Below are positions 6,855 to 15,550 of a DNA stretch of 64,000 bases, in pieces. The stretch comes from Brachybacterium tyrofermentans. GTDB lineage: Bacteria; Actinomycetota; Actinomycetes; Actinomycetales; Dermabacteraceae. The DNA lies in NCBI RefSeq assembly GCF_014897585.1, contig NZ_JABUXW010000009.1:62001-126000 (forward strand). The letters are read 5' to 3'. A model generated the notes under the pieces. The model worked only from the letters and a program-made list of their open reading frames with translations. It searched no databases and was not told where the DNA came from. The first letter of the stretch is position 1. Each line of letters starts with the position of its first letter. A program made the translations under genes and the position numbers.

Positions 6855-9554
6855 TCAGTGGGCGGCCTCGAGCCAGTTCGGGCCGACGCCGATGCCGACC
6901 TCGAGGGGAACCGACAGCTCGAAGGCGGACCCCATGCCCTCGGTCACGACCTCGCGCACCTGCGCCTCCTCGCCCTCGGCGACGTCCATCACCAGTTCGT
7001 CATGCACCTGGAGCAGCACCCGAGAGGTCAGCTCCTTCTCGCGCAGCAGCTCGTCGACCCGGAGCATCGCGAGCTTGATGATGTCCGCCGCGCTGCCCTG
7101 GATCGGCGAGTTCAGGGCCACGCGCTCGGCGTTCTCGCGGCGCTGGCGGTTGTCGGAGGTGAGGTCCGGCAGGTAGCGGCGGCGCCCGAGGATGGTCTCG
7201 GTGTACCCCGTCGCACGGGCCTTCTCGACGCTCTCGCGCAGGAAGTCCCGCACCCCGCCGAACCGCTCGAAGTAGCCGTCGCGCAGGGCGGTCGCCTCAC
7301 CCTGGGAGATGTGCAGCTGGCGGGCCAGGCCGAAGGCGCTCAGCCCGTAGGCCAGCCCGTAGCTGATGGCCTTGGTCTTGGACCGCATCGCGCCGTCGAC
7401 CTCCTCCGGCTCGACGTCGAAGACTCGCGAGGCGACGAAGCGGTGCAGGTCCTCCCCCGAGCGGAACGCCTCGATCAGGCCGGCGTCCTCCGAGAGGTGC
7501 GCCATGATGCGCATCTCGATCTGCGAGTAGTCAGCCGTGAGCAGCGCGTGGTATCCCGCGGAGTTCCCGAAGGCCGATCGGATCCGTCGCCCCTCCTCGG
7601 TGCGGGTGGGGATGTTCTGCAGGTTCGGGTTGTTCGAGGAGAGGCGGCCGGTCGCGGCGATGTTCTGGTGGAACGTCGTGTGGATCCGCCCCTCCGGGGA
7701 GATGAACCGGCGCAGGGTGTCGATGATCTGCCGCATCTTCGTCACGTCACGGTGCGCGAGCAGATCCGCGAGGAAGGGGTGCTGGGTCTTCTCGAACAGA
7801 TCCACGAGGGTCTCGGCGTTCGTGCTGTAGCCGGTCTTCGTCCGGCGGCCCTTGGGGAGCCCCAGGCGTTCGTAGAGGACCTCCTGGAGCTGCTTGGGCG
7901 AGCCGAGGTTGATGCGATCGCCGTCGAGGTGGGAGAACGCCGACTCGGCGACCTCGGTCTGCTTGGTCGCGTGCTCCTGGTCCAGGCCCGCGAGCACGTC
8001 GTCGGAGACGGCGATGCCGGTGGCCTCGAGCTCACCGATCACGGCGGACAGCGGCAGCTCGAGATCGTCGTGCAGCGACAGCGCGGCGTGCTCCTCGAGC
8101 TCGGAGCGCAGCAGCCGCTCCAGGCGCAGCACCGCATCGGCGGCGCGGCCGAGCTGCTCGGCCTCGGCGTCGCTGCCGTCGTCGGCCCCGAGATCCAGCT
8201 CCTGCTGGGCCGCGGCGGCCTCTACCTGGAGGTCCTCCTGCAGGTGCCGCAGGGTCAGCCCGGCGAGGTCGGTGGGCCGCTGGTCGGGACGGCACAGGAA
8301 CTCCGCGATCGCGAGGTCGGTGCGCCAGCCCGCGATGCGCAGCCCGCGGCCACGGGCCTGATGGGCGAGGTTCTTGGTGTCGTGCGCGGACTTGGGGATC
8401 TCGGGGTCCTCGAGCCAGGCGGCGAGAGCCCGCTCCGCGGCGTCGTCGAGATCGGCGAGCGTGAGCACCGCGAGCGCGTCGTCGGTGGCCAGGGCGAGCC
8501 GGCGCAGGTCTCCCTGCCCGAGCACCCAGCTGCCGTCGCTCGCGAGCGCCGCACCCTCGCCGAAGGCGGAGGTCAGCAGCTCGGGGAGCTCGGCGGAGGC
8601 GGGACGCTGCACCGGGGGCAGCTCGCGGGCCGGCGCCTGGGGCACGTCCGCACCCCCGGCGAGGAAGTCCGCGGGGACGTCCTTGCGGATCGTGGGGCCG
8701 AAGGCGAGCTCGTCGAAGAGAGCGTTGAGCACGGTCGCGTCGCCGCGGCCCAGGGTGTAGTGCTCGGGATCCGCGGGCAGCTCGAGGTCGAGGACCGCGG
8801 CGTTCATCAGCCGGTTGCGCTCGACATCGGCGATGTGGTCGCGCAGGGACTGCCCGGCCTTGCCCTTGATCTCGCCGGCGTGGGCGATGATCCCGGGCAG
8901 GTCGCCGTACTGCACGATCCACTTCGCGGCGGTCTTCGGGCCGACGCCGGGGACCCCGGGGAGGTTGTCCGCCGACTCCCCGACGAGCGCGGCGAGATCC
9001 GAGTAGCGCTCGGGCGGGATCCCGTACTTCTCCTCGATGGCCGCGGGGTTCATGCGGCGCATCTCGGTGACGCCCTTGACCGGCTGCAGCAGGGTCACGC
9101 TCTCCCCGACCAGCTGGATTGCGTCACGGTCGCTGGTGACGATCAGCGCCTCGCCGCCCTCGGTCGCGGTCCGGTGGGCGAGGCTGGCGATGATGTCGTC
9201 GGCCTCGTAGTCCTCGACCGTCAGCCAGCGCACCCCGAGCGCATCCAGGACCTGCATGATCAGGTCGATCTGGCCCACGAACTCGGGCGGAGTCTCGTCG
9301 CGACCGCCCTTGTACTGGTCGTAGATGCGGTCGCGGAAGGTTCCGCCGGGCAGGTCGAAGGCGACGGCCACATGGGTGGGCTTCTCCGAGGCGACGACGT
9401 TGATGATCATCCGCGTGAAGCCGTACACGGCGTTGGTCGCCTGCCCCCGCCCGTCGCTGAACCCGTCGGCAGGCAGCGCGAAGAACGCGCGGAACGCCAT
9501 GGCGTGCCCGTCGATGAGGAGGATTCGCTGGTCACCGGTGTCGCTGGCACTCAT
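6855..9554 (-). CDS. polA: DNA polymerase I
   Basis: Fills gaps and removes primers during replication and repair. The 899-residue protein has an N-terminal 5'-3' exonuclease (to ~290), a central exonuclease-like domain (~310-480) and a C-terminal family A polymerase domain. Polymerase motifs are intact: motif A DYSQIEMR near 675, motif B with RSKTKAISYG, and motif C VHDELV near 850. The middle domain lacks the Asp-x-Glu and later Asp residues needed for 3'-5' proofreading, as known for other actinobacterial PolA proteins. The ATG at 9554 gives the usual N-terminus (LLIDGHAMAFRAFFA). It is transcribed divergently from the thioesterase gene. Confidence 0.97.
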   Translation of the reverse strand: MSASDTGDQRILLIDGHAMAFRAFFALPADGFSDGRGQATNAVYGFTRMIINVVASEKPTHVAVAFDLPGGTFRDRIYDQYKGGRDETPPEFVGQIDLIMQVLDALGVRWLTVEDYEADDIIASLAHRTATEGGEALIVTSDRDAIQLVGESVTLLQPVKGVTEMRRMNPAAIEEKYGIPPERYSDLAALVGESADNLPGVPGVGPKTAAKWIVQYGDLPGIIAHAGEIKGKAGQSLRDHIADVERNRLMNAAVLDLELPADPEHYTLGRGDATVLNALFDELAFGPTIRKDVPADFLAGGADVPQAPARELPPVQRPASAELPELLTSAFGEGAALASDGSWVLGQGDLRRLALATDDALAVLTLADLDDAAERALAAWLEDPEIPKSAHDTKNLAHQARGRGLRIAGWRTDLAIAEFLCRPDQRPTDLAGLTLRHLQEDLQVEAAAAQQELDLGADDGSDAEAEQLGRAADAVLRLERLLRSELEEHAALSLHDDLELPLSAVIGELEATGIAVSDDVLAGLDQEHATKQTEVAESAFSHLDGDRINLGSPKQLQEVLYERLGLPKGRRTKTGYSTNAETLVDLFEKTQHPFLADLLAHRDVTKMRQIIDTLRRFISPEGRIHTTFHQNIAATGRLSSNNPNLQNIPTRTEEGRRIRSAFGNSAGYHALLTADYSQIEMRIMAHLSEDAGLIEAFRSGEDLHRFVASRVFDVEPEEVDGAMRSKTKAISYGLAYGLSAFGLARQLHISQGEATALRDGYFERFGGVRDFLRESVEKARATGYTETILGRRRYLPDLTSDNRQRRENAERVALNSPIQGSAADIIKLAMLRVDELLREKELTSRVLLQVHDELVMDVAEGEEAQVREVVTEGMGSAFELSVPLEVGIGVGPNWLEAAH

Positions 9555-9656
9555 GAGGAGAAGTCTCGCATGTCCGCCCGACGGACGTGCATTCCCTCGC
9601 GCTCCGGCTGCGGCGATCGCACCGATGGATGCCCTGCCTGTGGCACCCTCGTGGGC

Positions 9657-10121
9657 ATGAACGATGCACCGGACCAGACCGAGAACGCCCCCTCCCCGCT
9701 GTCCGGGGAGGAGCTGCGCGAGCTCATCGCCCCGATGATCCGCGGGACCCTCGTGGAACGGTGCGGGATGGAGCTGCTGAGCCTGTCCGCCGACGGCGGC
9801 GTCATGACGATGCCGGTGGCCGGGAACACGCAGCCGGCCGGGCTGCTGCACGGCGGCGCGACGATCGCCCTGGCCGAGTCCGTCGCCTCCTTCGCCGCGA
9901 TCGTCCGCGCCCGGGAGGTCCACGGCGACGGCGCCCAGGCGGTCGGCACCTCGGTCTCGGCGCTCCACCACCGCTCGGCCCGGTCCGGGGTCGTCACGGC
10001 CACCTGCACCAGCCGGCACGCGGGGCGGCAGGTCGCCAGCTATCTCGTGGACGTGCACGACGAGGGCGGAACACTGCTGAGCACCATCACCGTCCAGACG
10101 ATGCTCCTCCCGCCGCGCTGA
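9657..10121 (+). CDS. Hotdog-fold acyl-CoA thioesterase (PaaI/MenI-like)
   Basis: A 154-residue single-domain hotdog thioesterase. The active-site segment GLLHGGATIALAES (residues 62-75, with His65-Gly-Gly and Glu74) closely matches E. coli YdiI/MenI, which hydrolyses 1,4-dihydroxy-2-naphthoyl-CoA in menaquinone synthesis. Actinobacteria use menaquinone, so that role is plausible, but related PaaI enzymes act on other aryl-CoAs. The ATG at 9657 has a weak ribosome site; a GTG at 9651 is an in-frame alternative. It is divergent from polA and converges on the lipoprotein gene with 21 bases between the stops and no clear terminator. Confidence 0.85.
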   Translation: MNDAPDQTENAPSPLSGEELRELIAPMIRGTLVERCGMELLSLSADGGVMTMPVAGNTQPAGLLHGGATIALAESVASFAAIVRAREVHGDGAQAVGTSVSALHHRSARSGVVTATCTSRHAGRQVASYLVDVHDEGGTLLSTITVQTMLLPPR

Positions 10122-10142
10122 ACGGTCGACGCCGGCGGCGCC

Positions 10143-11537
10143 TCAGCTCCCGGTGCCGACATCCGTGGTGGGACCGGGCTCGATCGCGTTCGCGTCGTCC
10201 CAGGTGCTGCTGCGGATCGTCCCGGTGCGGATGTCGTTGTCCGAGCCCAGCTCGAGCGGTCCCGAGCGTCCGGTGAAGGAGATCATGGTGCGCTGCCCGG
10301 CAGCTCGTGCATCGCGGAGCAGCGTCGAGCACTCCCCGAACTCGGTGCATTCCTGGGCCCCCGTGAGCACCTTCGTCAGCGACCCGGCGATGTCGACGCC
10401 CCCGACCGACACGGCGTCCTCCGCGGCGAGCCCGGCGAGCATGACCGCGTCGTAGGCCTGCTGCGAGTACCCGAACCCGGTGCCCAGCAGCGTCGTGTCG
10501 GCGTTGAGCATCATGTTGATGTGGGTGTCGTCCAGCTCGCCGCCGGGCAGGAATCCGGTGGCGGAGGCGAGGCACCCCGGCGCCAGGTCGTCCTCGGAGT
10601 AGTCCGCAGTCGCCGCCGGGCTCAACCGGGCGGCGATCTGCACGGTGGGCTCCTGCGACCCGTCCAGCGTGGCGTCGTGCAGGGCGGAGAGGAGAGGTCC
10701 CGCCTCCCGGCCGCCGTTGACGACGAGCAGGGCAGGCGGCTCGGCCAGGATGGCCTCGACCACGGCGTCGAGGTCCGGCGACTCCCCGGCGCGATAGAAC
10801 TGCTCCGTCTGGATCTTCCCGCCCTGAGGGGCCAGGATCCGCGTGAGCTCACCGAGCAGGCTGTGCCCCTGCGCGGTGTCCTCGGAGACGTAGGCGAGCG
10901 TGCCGGGCGGGCCGCTCCTGTCCGATCCCGCCGTCCACGCCTGCTCGGCATAGAGGGACGCGATCGCGACGTCATCGGGCGCGAGCCGGATCAGCATGGT
11001 GGCGCTGGCCACCTCGGGCTCGCGCACGGTCATGCCGGAGGTGAGGACGTCGATCACGGCGATCTGCGCGTCGACGAGGGCGGGGATCGCCGCGACGAGC
11101 GCCTCCTCGTCGAGCGAGGTGATCACGGCGCTCACCCCGGCCTCGGCCATCGTCGCGATGACCGCGGTGAGGTCCTCCCCCGCAGCGGCTGCGACGTGCC
11201 GCTCGTGCATCGTCACCTCGCGGCCGAGCACGCCACCCCAGCGGGCGTTGAGATCGATCATCGCCTCGCTGATCGCGATCGAGATCGGCGCCTCGAAGGC
11301 TGCGGCGCGGCCATAGGAGGCCCCGATCGATCCGAGGACGAGCGGGGTGTCCGGCAGGGGCTGCGGGGCACTGCGCGTCCCGGCGTCCTCCGCCGAGGCG
11401 TCGGGATCGCGGTCAGAGCTGCACGAGGTCAGGGCGCCGACACCTGCCGCGGCGCCGACGATCGCCGGGGCGAGCCCGCGCACCAGCGACCGCCGTGTGA
11501 TCGACATCGAGCCCGCGCGTCCCTTCTGCTCCGGCAT
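10143..11537 (-). CDS. LivJ/AmiC-type periplasmic-binding lipoprotein
   Basis: Predicted exported ligand-binding protein of the periplasmic-binding-protein type I (Leu/Ile/Val-binding) group, 464 residues. The N-terminus has a twin-arginine motif (SITRRSLVRG), a hydrophobic stretch and a lipobox LTSC, so it is probably a Tat-exported lipoprotein. Two Rossmann-like lobes follow, with SIGASYG, VLTSGM and LVVNGG strand segments and the FSYQQAYDAV-like region near the end. A second ATG at 11507 (MSITRR) is a credible alternative start; neither has a good ribosome site. No permease or ATPase genes are nearby. It begins 26 bases after the ANTAR regulator stop, so they are probably co-transcribed. 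Confidence 0.82.
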   Translation of the reverse strand: MPEQKGRAGSMSITRRSLVRGLAPAIVGAAAGVGALTSCSSDRDPDASAEDAGTRSAPQPLPDTPLVLGSIGASYGRAAAFEAPISIAISEAMIDLNARWGGVLGREVTMHERHVAAAAGEDLTAVIATMAEAGVSAVITSLDEEALVAAIPALVDAQIAVIDVLTSGMTVREPEVASATMLIRLAPDDVAIASLYAEQAWTAGSDRSGPPGTLAYVSEDTAQGHSLLGELTRILAPQGGKIQTEQFYRAGESPDLDAVVEAILAEPPALLVVNGGREAGPLLSALHDATLDGSQEPTVQIAARLSPAATADYSEDDLAPGCLASATGFLPGGELDDTHINMMLNADTTLLGTGFGYSQQAYDAVMLAGLAAEDAVSVGGVDIAGSLTKVLTGAQECTEFGECSTLLRDARAAGQRTMISFTGRSGPLELGSDNDIRTGTIRSSTWDDANAIEPGPTTDVGTGS

Positions 11538-11563
11538 ATGCCACGCCGGACCGGTGTCTCCGG

Positions 11564-12217
11564 TCAGTCCTTGCCGGACCCGCCGAGCTGGTCGACGACG
11601 GCGTCGGCGACCTCACGCATCGTGAGGCGGCGATCCATCGACGTCTTCTGGATCCAGCGGAAGGCCTCCGGCTCGGACAGGCCCATGTTGGTCTGCAGCA
11701 GGCCCTTGGCACGATCCACGCGCTTGCGGGTCTCGAAACGCTCGCCGAGGTCGGCGATCTCGGACTCGAGCTGGGTGATCTGCTGGTAGCGGGAGATCGC
11801 GATCTCGATCGCGGGCAGCAGATCCGCCGGGGTGAAGGGCTTGACGACGTAGGCCATCGCGCCGGCATCGCGGGCGCGCTCGACGAGCTCGGCCTGCGAG
11901 AACGCCGTGAGCATCACGACGGGGGCGAGGTTGTCCTCGCCGATGCGCTCGGCGGCGGTCACGCCGTCGACCTGGGGCATCTTCACATCCATCACGACCA
12001 CGTCGGGTCGCAGCTCGCGGGCCTTGGTCACGGCGCTCTCGCCGTCACCGACCGCAGCGACGACCTCGAAGCCTGCCTCGGTGAGGGTCTCCACGATGTC
12101 CATGCGGATGAGGCTCTCGTCCTCGGCCACGACGGCGGTGCGTCGCGGGGTCTCCTCCTCGTCCGGGCCGGAGAAGTCCTGCTGATCGTCGGGAAGGGGG
12201 GTGGTGTCGTCAGTCAT
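11564..12217 (-). CDS. pdtaR: ANTAR-domain response regulator, PdtaR-like antiterminator
   Basis: A 217-residue two-domain regulator. The receiver domain (~28-145) has the acidic pair Glu32-Asp33, phosphoacceptor Asp77 in VVMDVKMP, Thr104 and Lys126 in VVKPF. The C-terminal ANTAR domain (~155-210, containing RKRVDRAKGLLQ and EAFRWIQKTSM) binds paired RNA hairpins to prevent transcription termination. In Mycobacterium tuberculosis the orthologous Rv1626 partners with the PdtaS histidine kinase; no kinase is encoded here. The ATG at 12217 has CAGGG five bases upstream; an upstream ATG at 12262 is less likely. The gene sits between pyk/tRNA-Leu and polA as in other actinobacteria. Confidence 0.93.
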   Translation of the reverse strand: MTDDTTPLPDDQQDFSGPDEEETPRRTAVVAEDESLIRMDIVETLTEAGFEVVAAVGDGESAVTKARELRPDVVVMDVKMPQVDGVTAAERIGEDNLAPVVMLTAFSQAELVERARDAGAMAYVVKPFTPADLLPAIEIAISRYQQITQLESEIADLGERFETRKRVDRAKGLLQTNMGLSEPEAFRWIQKTSMDRRLTMREVADAVVDQLGGSGKD

Positions 12218-12293
12218 GTCGCCCTGTGTCTCGGGTAGTGCCTGATGCGGGGTGCCGTGCACCCACGCGGTCGAGGCCGGTGGTCATCAGCGG

Positions 12294-12299
12294 TATCCT
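12294..12299 (+). promoter_or_regulatory. Candidate -10 element for tRNA-Leu
   Basis: TATCCT lies 27 bases before the mature tRNA start, which fits a short 5' leader. No convincing -35 hexamer is visible at the right spacing. Confidence 0.35.
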
Positions 12300-12325
12300 A
12301 GTCCAGCCCTCCTCTGAGGGGGCGA

Positions 12326-12407
12326 GCCGGGTTGGCGGAATGGTAGACGCGGCGCACTCAAAATGCGCTGTCCTTTGGGCGTGCGGGTTCGAGTCCCGCA
12401 CCCGGTA
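12326..12407 (+). tRNA. tRNA-Leu (anticodon CAA)
   Basis: The sequence folds as a class II tRNA: acceptor stem GCCGGGT with ACCCGGT (a G-U first pair), anticodon stem GCGCA/TGCGC closing the 7-base loop CTCAAAA with anticodon CAA (reads UUG), a long variable arm, and a perfect T stem GCGGG/CCCGC with loop TTCGAGT. The discriminator is A and the CCA end is not encoded. It faces pyk, and the two share the hairpin at 12444-12488. Confidence 0.95.
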
Positions 12408-12443
12408 CGAGCAGGGCATGGCGCCTCCGCAGAGCGCCCGCCC

Positions 12444-12488
12444 ATGAGACGGCGCCCGTCGGCCTTCCGGCCGCGGGCGCCGTCTCAT
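12444..12488. terminator. Bidirectional terminator between tRNA-Leu and pyk
   Basis: A 15-bp perfect stem (ATGAGACGGCGCCCG at 12444-12458, complement at 12474-12488) encloses a small nested GGCC/GGCC hairpin. It lies between converging transcripts and can serve both. Confidence 0.75.
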
Positions 12489-12501
12489 ACGGTGCAGCGT
12501 C

Positions 12502-13971
12502 TCAGTTCTCGGGCCCGGCCGCGATGCGGTCCGCCTCGATCCGAGCGGACTCGGTGCCGTCGAGGTCACCGATCCGGTGCACGCGCAGCGTGTTGGTCGA
12601 GCCGTGGACTCCGGGAGGGGAACCGGCGGCGATCACGACGAGGTCGTTCTTCTGCAGGCCCTTGCTCTCGCGGAGCATCGCGTCGGCCTCCGCGACCATC
12701 TGGTCGGAGTCCTTCTGCATGGGCACCAGGTGCGCCTCGATGCCCCAGGTCAGCGACAGCTGGCGGGCGACCTCGGGATACGGGGTCATCGCCAGCAGGG
12801 GGATGGTGGGGCGCAGGCGCGAGAGCCGGCGCGCGGTGTCACCGGACTCCGTGAAGGTCACCAGGTACTGCGCGGAGAGCTGGTCGCCGATCTCGGCGGC
12901 CGCACGGGTGATCGCACCGCCGCGGGTGTGGGGGATGGTGCCCAGCGGGAGGATGCGGTCGGCGCCGTTCTCCTCCGTGTTGATGATGATGCGGGCCATC
13001 GTGCGGACGGCCTCGAAGGGGTACGCGCCCACGCTGGTCTCGCCGGAGAGCATGACCGCGTCGGCGCCGTCGAGGATCGCGTTGGCGCAGTCGGAGGCCT
13101 CTGCGCGCGTGGGGCGCGGGCTGGTGATCATCGACTCGAGGACCTGGGTGGCCACGATGACCGGCTTCGCGTTGCGGCGGGCGAGCTCGATGGCGCGCTT
13201 CTGCACCAGCGGGACCTGCTCGAGCGGCAGCTCGACGCCGAGGTCGCCACGGGCGACCATGATGCCGTCGAAGGCGCCGACGATGGAGCGCAGGGCGCGC
13301 ACGGCCTGCGGCTTCTCGATCTTGGCGATGACGGGGACCCGGCGGCCCTCCTCCTGCATGATGCGCAGCACGTCGTCCATGTCATGGGCGTCGCGCACGA
13401 AGGACAGGGCGATGACGTCGGCGCCGAGGTTCAGGCCCCAGCGGAGATCGGCGATGTCCTTCTCGCTCATCGCGGGGATGGAGACCGCGACGCCGGGGAG
13501 GTTGATGCCCTTGTTGTTCGAGACCGGTCCGGGGACCTCGACGACCGTGGTGACGTCCGTCGCGGTGACGTCGGTGACGCGCACCGACACCTTGCCATCG
13601 TCGATCAGCAGGGAGTCACCGGGGCGGCAGTCGCCCGGGAGGCCCTTGAACGTGGTGGAGACGCGCTCCTTGGAGCCGACGATGTCGTCCGTCGTGATGA
13701 CGAAGGTGTCGCCGACCTCGAGCTGGTGGGGGCCGCTCTCGAACGTGCCGAGCCGGATCTTCGGGCCCTGGAGATCGACGAGGACGGCGACGTTGCGCCC
13801 GAGGTCCTCGGCGGCCTTGCGGATGTTCGCGTAGACCTGCTCGTGATCGTCGTAGGTGCCGTGGCTGAGGTTCATCCTCGCCACGTTCATCCCGGATTCG
13901 ATCAGGGTCCGGATCTGGTCGTAGGTGTTGGTCGCCGGACCGAGTGTGCAGACGATCTTCGCTTTGCGCAT
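12502..13971 (-). CDS. pyk: Pyruvate kinase
   Basis: Transfers phosphate from phosphoenolpyruvate to ADP, the last glycolytic step. The 489-residue, full-length protein shows the N-terminal KIVCTLGPAT, NLSHG, the VDLQGPKIRLG segment, the catalytic AKIEKPQAV signature near 240, metal-binding ARGDLGVE, and the VMLSGETS motif, followed by the C-terminal allosteric domain ending with AAGSPPGVHGSTN. It is a single gene with the shared terminator downstream and gltD ending 100 bases upstream on the same strand. Confidence 0.98.
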   Translation of the reverse strand: MRKAKIVCTLGPATNTYDQIRTLIESGMNVARMNLSHGTYDDHEQVYANIRKAAEDLGRNVAVLVDLQGPKIRLGTFESGPHQLEVGDTFVITTDDIVGSKERVSTTFKGLPGDCRPGDSLLIDDGKVSVRVTDVTATDVTTVVEVPGPVSNNKGINLPGVAVSIPAMSEKDIADLRWGLNLGADVIALSFVRDAHDMDDVLRIMQEEGRRVPVIAKIEKPQAVRALRSIVGAFDGIMVARGDLGVELPLEQVPLVQKRAIELARRNAKPVIVATQVLESMITSPRPTRAEASDCANAILDGADAVMLSGETSVGAYPFEAVRTMARIIINTEENGADRILPLGTIPHTRGGAITRAAAEIGDQLSAQYLVTFTESGDTARRLSRLRPTIPLLAMTPYPEVARQLSLTWGIEAHLVPMQKDSDQMVAEADAMLRESKGLQKNDLVVIAAGSPPGVHGSTNTLRVHRIGDLDGTESARIEADRIAAGPEN

Positions 13972-14071
13972 GTCAACCCATCAGTAGTTCGAGTAAGGGC
14001 CGCGGCCCTCCGGCGGGCACCACGAAGTGCTCGCCGTACTGGCCGCAGCGTCGCGTGGTCCCCCTAGTGTT

Positions 14072-15550
14072 TCACACCGTGACGGGCTTCTCTCCGGGAC
14101 TCACCGGCGAAGGCAGCGAGGACGAGCCCATGAGCGCCCGATCCACCGCCGCCGCGCAGGCGCGCCCCTCGGCGATCGCCCAGACGATCAGGCTCTGACC
14201 TCGGGCGCAGTCCCCCGCCGTGTACACATTCGGAGCCGTCGTGGCCCAGTTCTCGTCGTGCACGATGTTGCCACGCGAGGTGATCTCCACGCCCAGGGAG
14301 GCGAGCAGTCCATCCTCCTGCGCACCCGTGAATCCCATCGCGATGAGCACGAGGCTCGCGGGCAGGACGGTCTCGGTGCCCGGGGTGGGCACACGGGCCC
14401 CGTCGCGGAACTGCGTCCGTGCGACCTTCAGGCCCGTCACGGCGCCGTCCTCGCCGACCTCGAAGCCGGTCGTCGAGGCGAGGTAGGTGCGGTCACCGCC
14501 CTCCTCATGGGCGGCGGACACCTCGAAGAGGACCGGGTGGGTGGGCCACGGCTGGTCCTCGTTCCGCTCGGCGGGAGGCTGGGTGCCGATCGCGAGGGTC
14601 GTGACCGAGCGTGCGCCCTGGCGCAAGGCCGTGCCCAGGCAGTCGGCGCCGGTGTCCCCGCCGCCGATGATCACGACGTCCTTGCCCTCCGCGGAGATCC
14701 CGTCCTCCACCCAGTCCCCCTCGACCAGGCGATTGGCCTGGGTCAGGTACTCCATCGCCGGATGCACACCGACGGCGTCGTTCCCGGGGACGGCGAGCTC
14801 CCGCGGCGTGCTCGCACCCGTGGCGAGCACCACCGCGTCGAAGCGGGACCGCAGGTCGTCGACGGACAGGGCGCCCTTCCCCGTGCCGCCCACGTCGATC
14901 CCGGTGCGGAACCGCGTGCCCTCGGCGCGCATCTGCTGCAGGCGCCGGTCCACATGGCGCTTCTCGAGCTTGAACTCCGGGATCCCGTAGCGCAGGAGCC
15001 CGCCCAGGCGGTCGTCCCGCTCGAGCACGACCACGGAGTGCCCGGCCCGGGTGAGCTGCTGGGCAGCGGCCAGCCCGGCCGGCCCTGAGCCCACCACGGC
15101 CACGGAGCGGCCCGTCTGCCGGGCGGCCTCGACCGGCTCGACCCAGCCCTCCTCGAAGGCGCGGTCGATGATCGAGACCTCGATGTTCTTGATCGTCACC
15201 GGCGGCTGGTTGATGCCCAGCACGCAGCTCGACTCGCACGGCGCCGGGCAGGCACGGCCGGTGAACTCCGGGAAGTTGTTCGTCGCGTGGAGCCGCTCGG
15301 CCGCCTCCTGCCAGTCATCGCGATAGACGAGGTCGTTCCACTCGGGGATCAGGTTCCCCAACGGGCAGCCCTGATGGCAGAAGGGGATGCCGCAGTTCAT
15401 GCAGCGGCCGGCCTGGCGGGACACGACGTTCAGCGTGCCCTTCTCACGGGCCTCGTACACCTCCCGCCAGTCCATCAGCCGCACCGGCACGGGACGTCGG
15501 GGCGGCAGCTCCCGATCTCGGTTCCGCAGGAATCCGCGAGGATCAGCCAT
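14072..15550 (-). CDS. gltD: Glutamate synthase (NADPH) small subunit
   Basis: The electron-input subunit of GOGAT, 492 residues. The N-terminal Cys clusters CMNCGIPFCHQGCPLGN and CPAPCESSC hold two [4Fe-4S] centres. Two Rossmann folds follow: an FAD-binding VVGSGPAGLAAAQQL near 155 and an NADPH-binding IIGGGDTGADC near 290. A late FAD motif (YTAGDCARGQSLIVWA) precedes the C-terminus. The ATG at 15550 overlaps the gltB stop by eight bases, so the subunits are probably made in a coupled, near-stoichiometric way. An in-frame ATG at 15580 lies inside gltB and is less likely. Confidence 0.96.
   Translation of the reverse strand: MADPRGFLRNRDRELPPRRPVPVRLMDWREVYEAREKGTLNVVSRQAGRCMNCGIPFCHQGCPLGNLIPEWNDLVYRDDWQEAAERLHATNNFPEFTGRACPAPCESSCVLGINQPPVTIKNIEVSIIDRAFEEGWVEPVEAARQTGRSVAVVGSGPAGLAAAQQLTRAGHSVVVLERDDRLGGLLRYGIPEFKLEKRHVDRRLQQMRAEGTRFRTGIDVGGTGKGALSVDDLRSRFDAVVLATGASTPRELAVPGNDAVGVHPAMEYLTQANRLVEGDWVEDGISAEGKDVVIIGGGDTGADCLGTALRQGARSVTTLAIGTQPPAERNEDQPWPTHPVLFEVSAAHEEGGDRTYLASTTGFEVGEDGAVTGLKVARTQFRDGARVPTPGTETVLPASLVLIAMGFTGAQEDGLLASLGVEITSRGNIVHDENWATTAPNVYTAGDCARGQSLIVWAIAEGRACAAAVDRALMGSSSLPSPVSPGEKPVTV

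Noticed and set aside
6810-9650. A plus-strand open frame of about 950 codons opposite polA
   Set aside because: It is a GC-driven shadow of polA; only its last 154 codons, beyond polA, are a real gene (the thioesterase).
12218-12293. Complete promoter for pdtaR
   Set aside because: No convincing -10/-35 pair at proper spacing could be seen on the minus strand.
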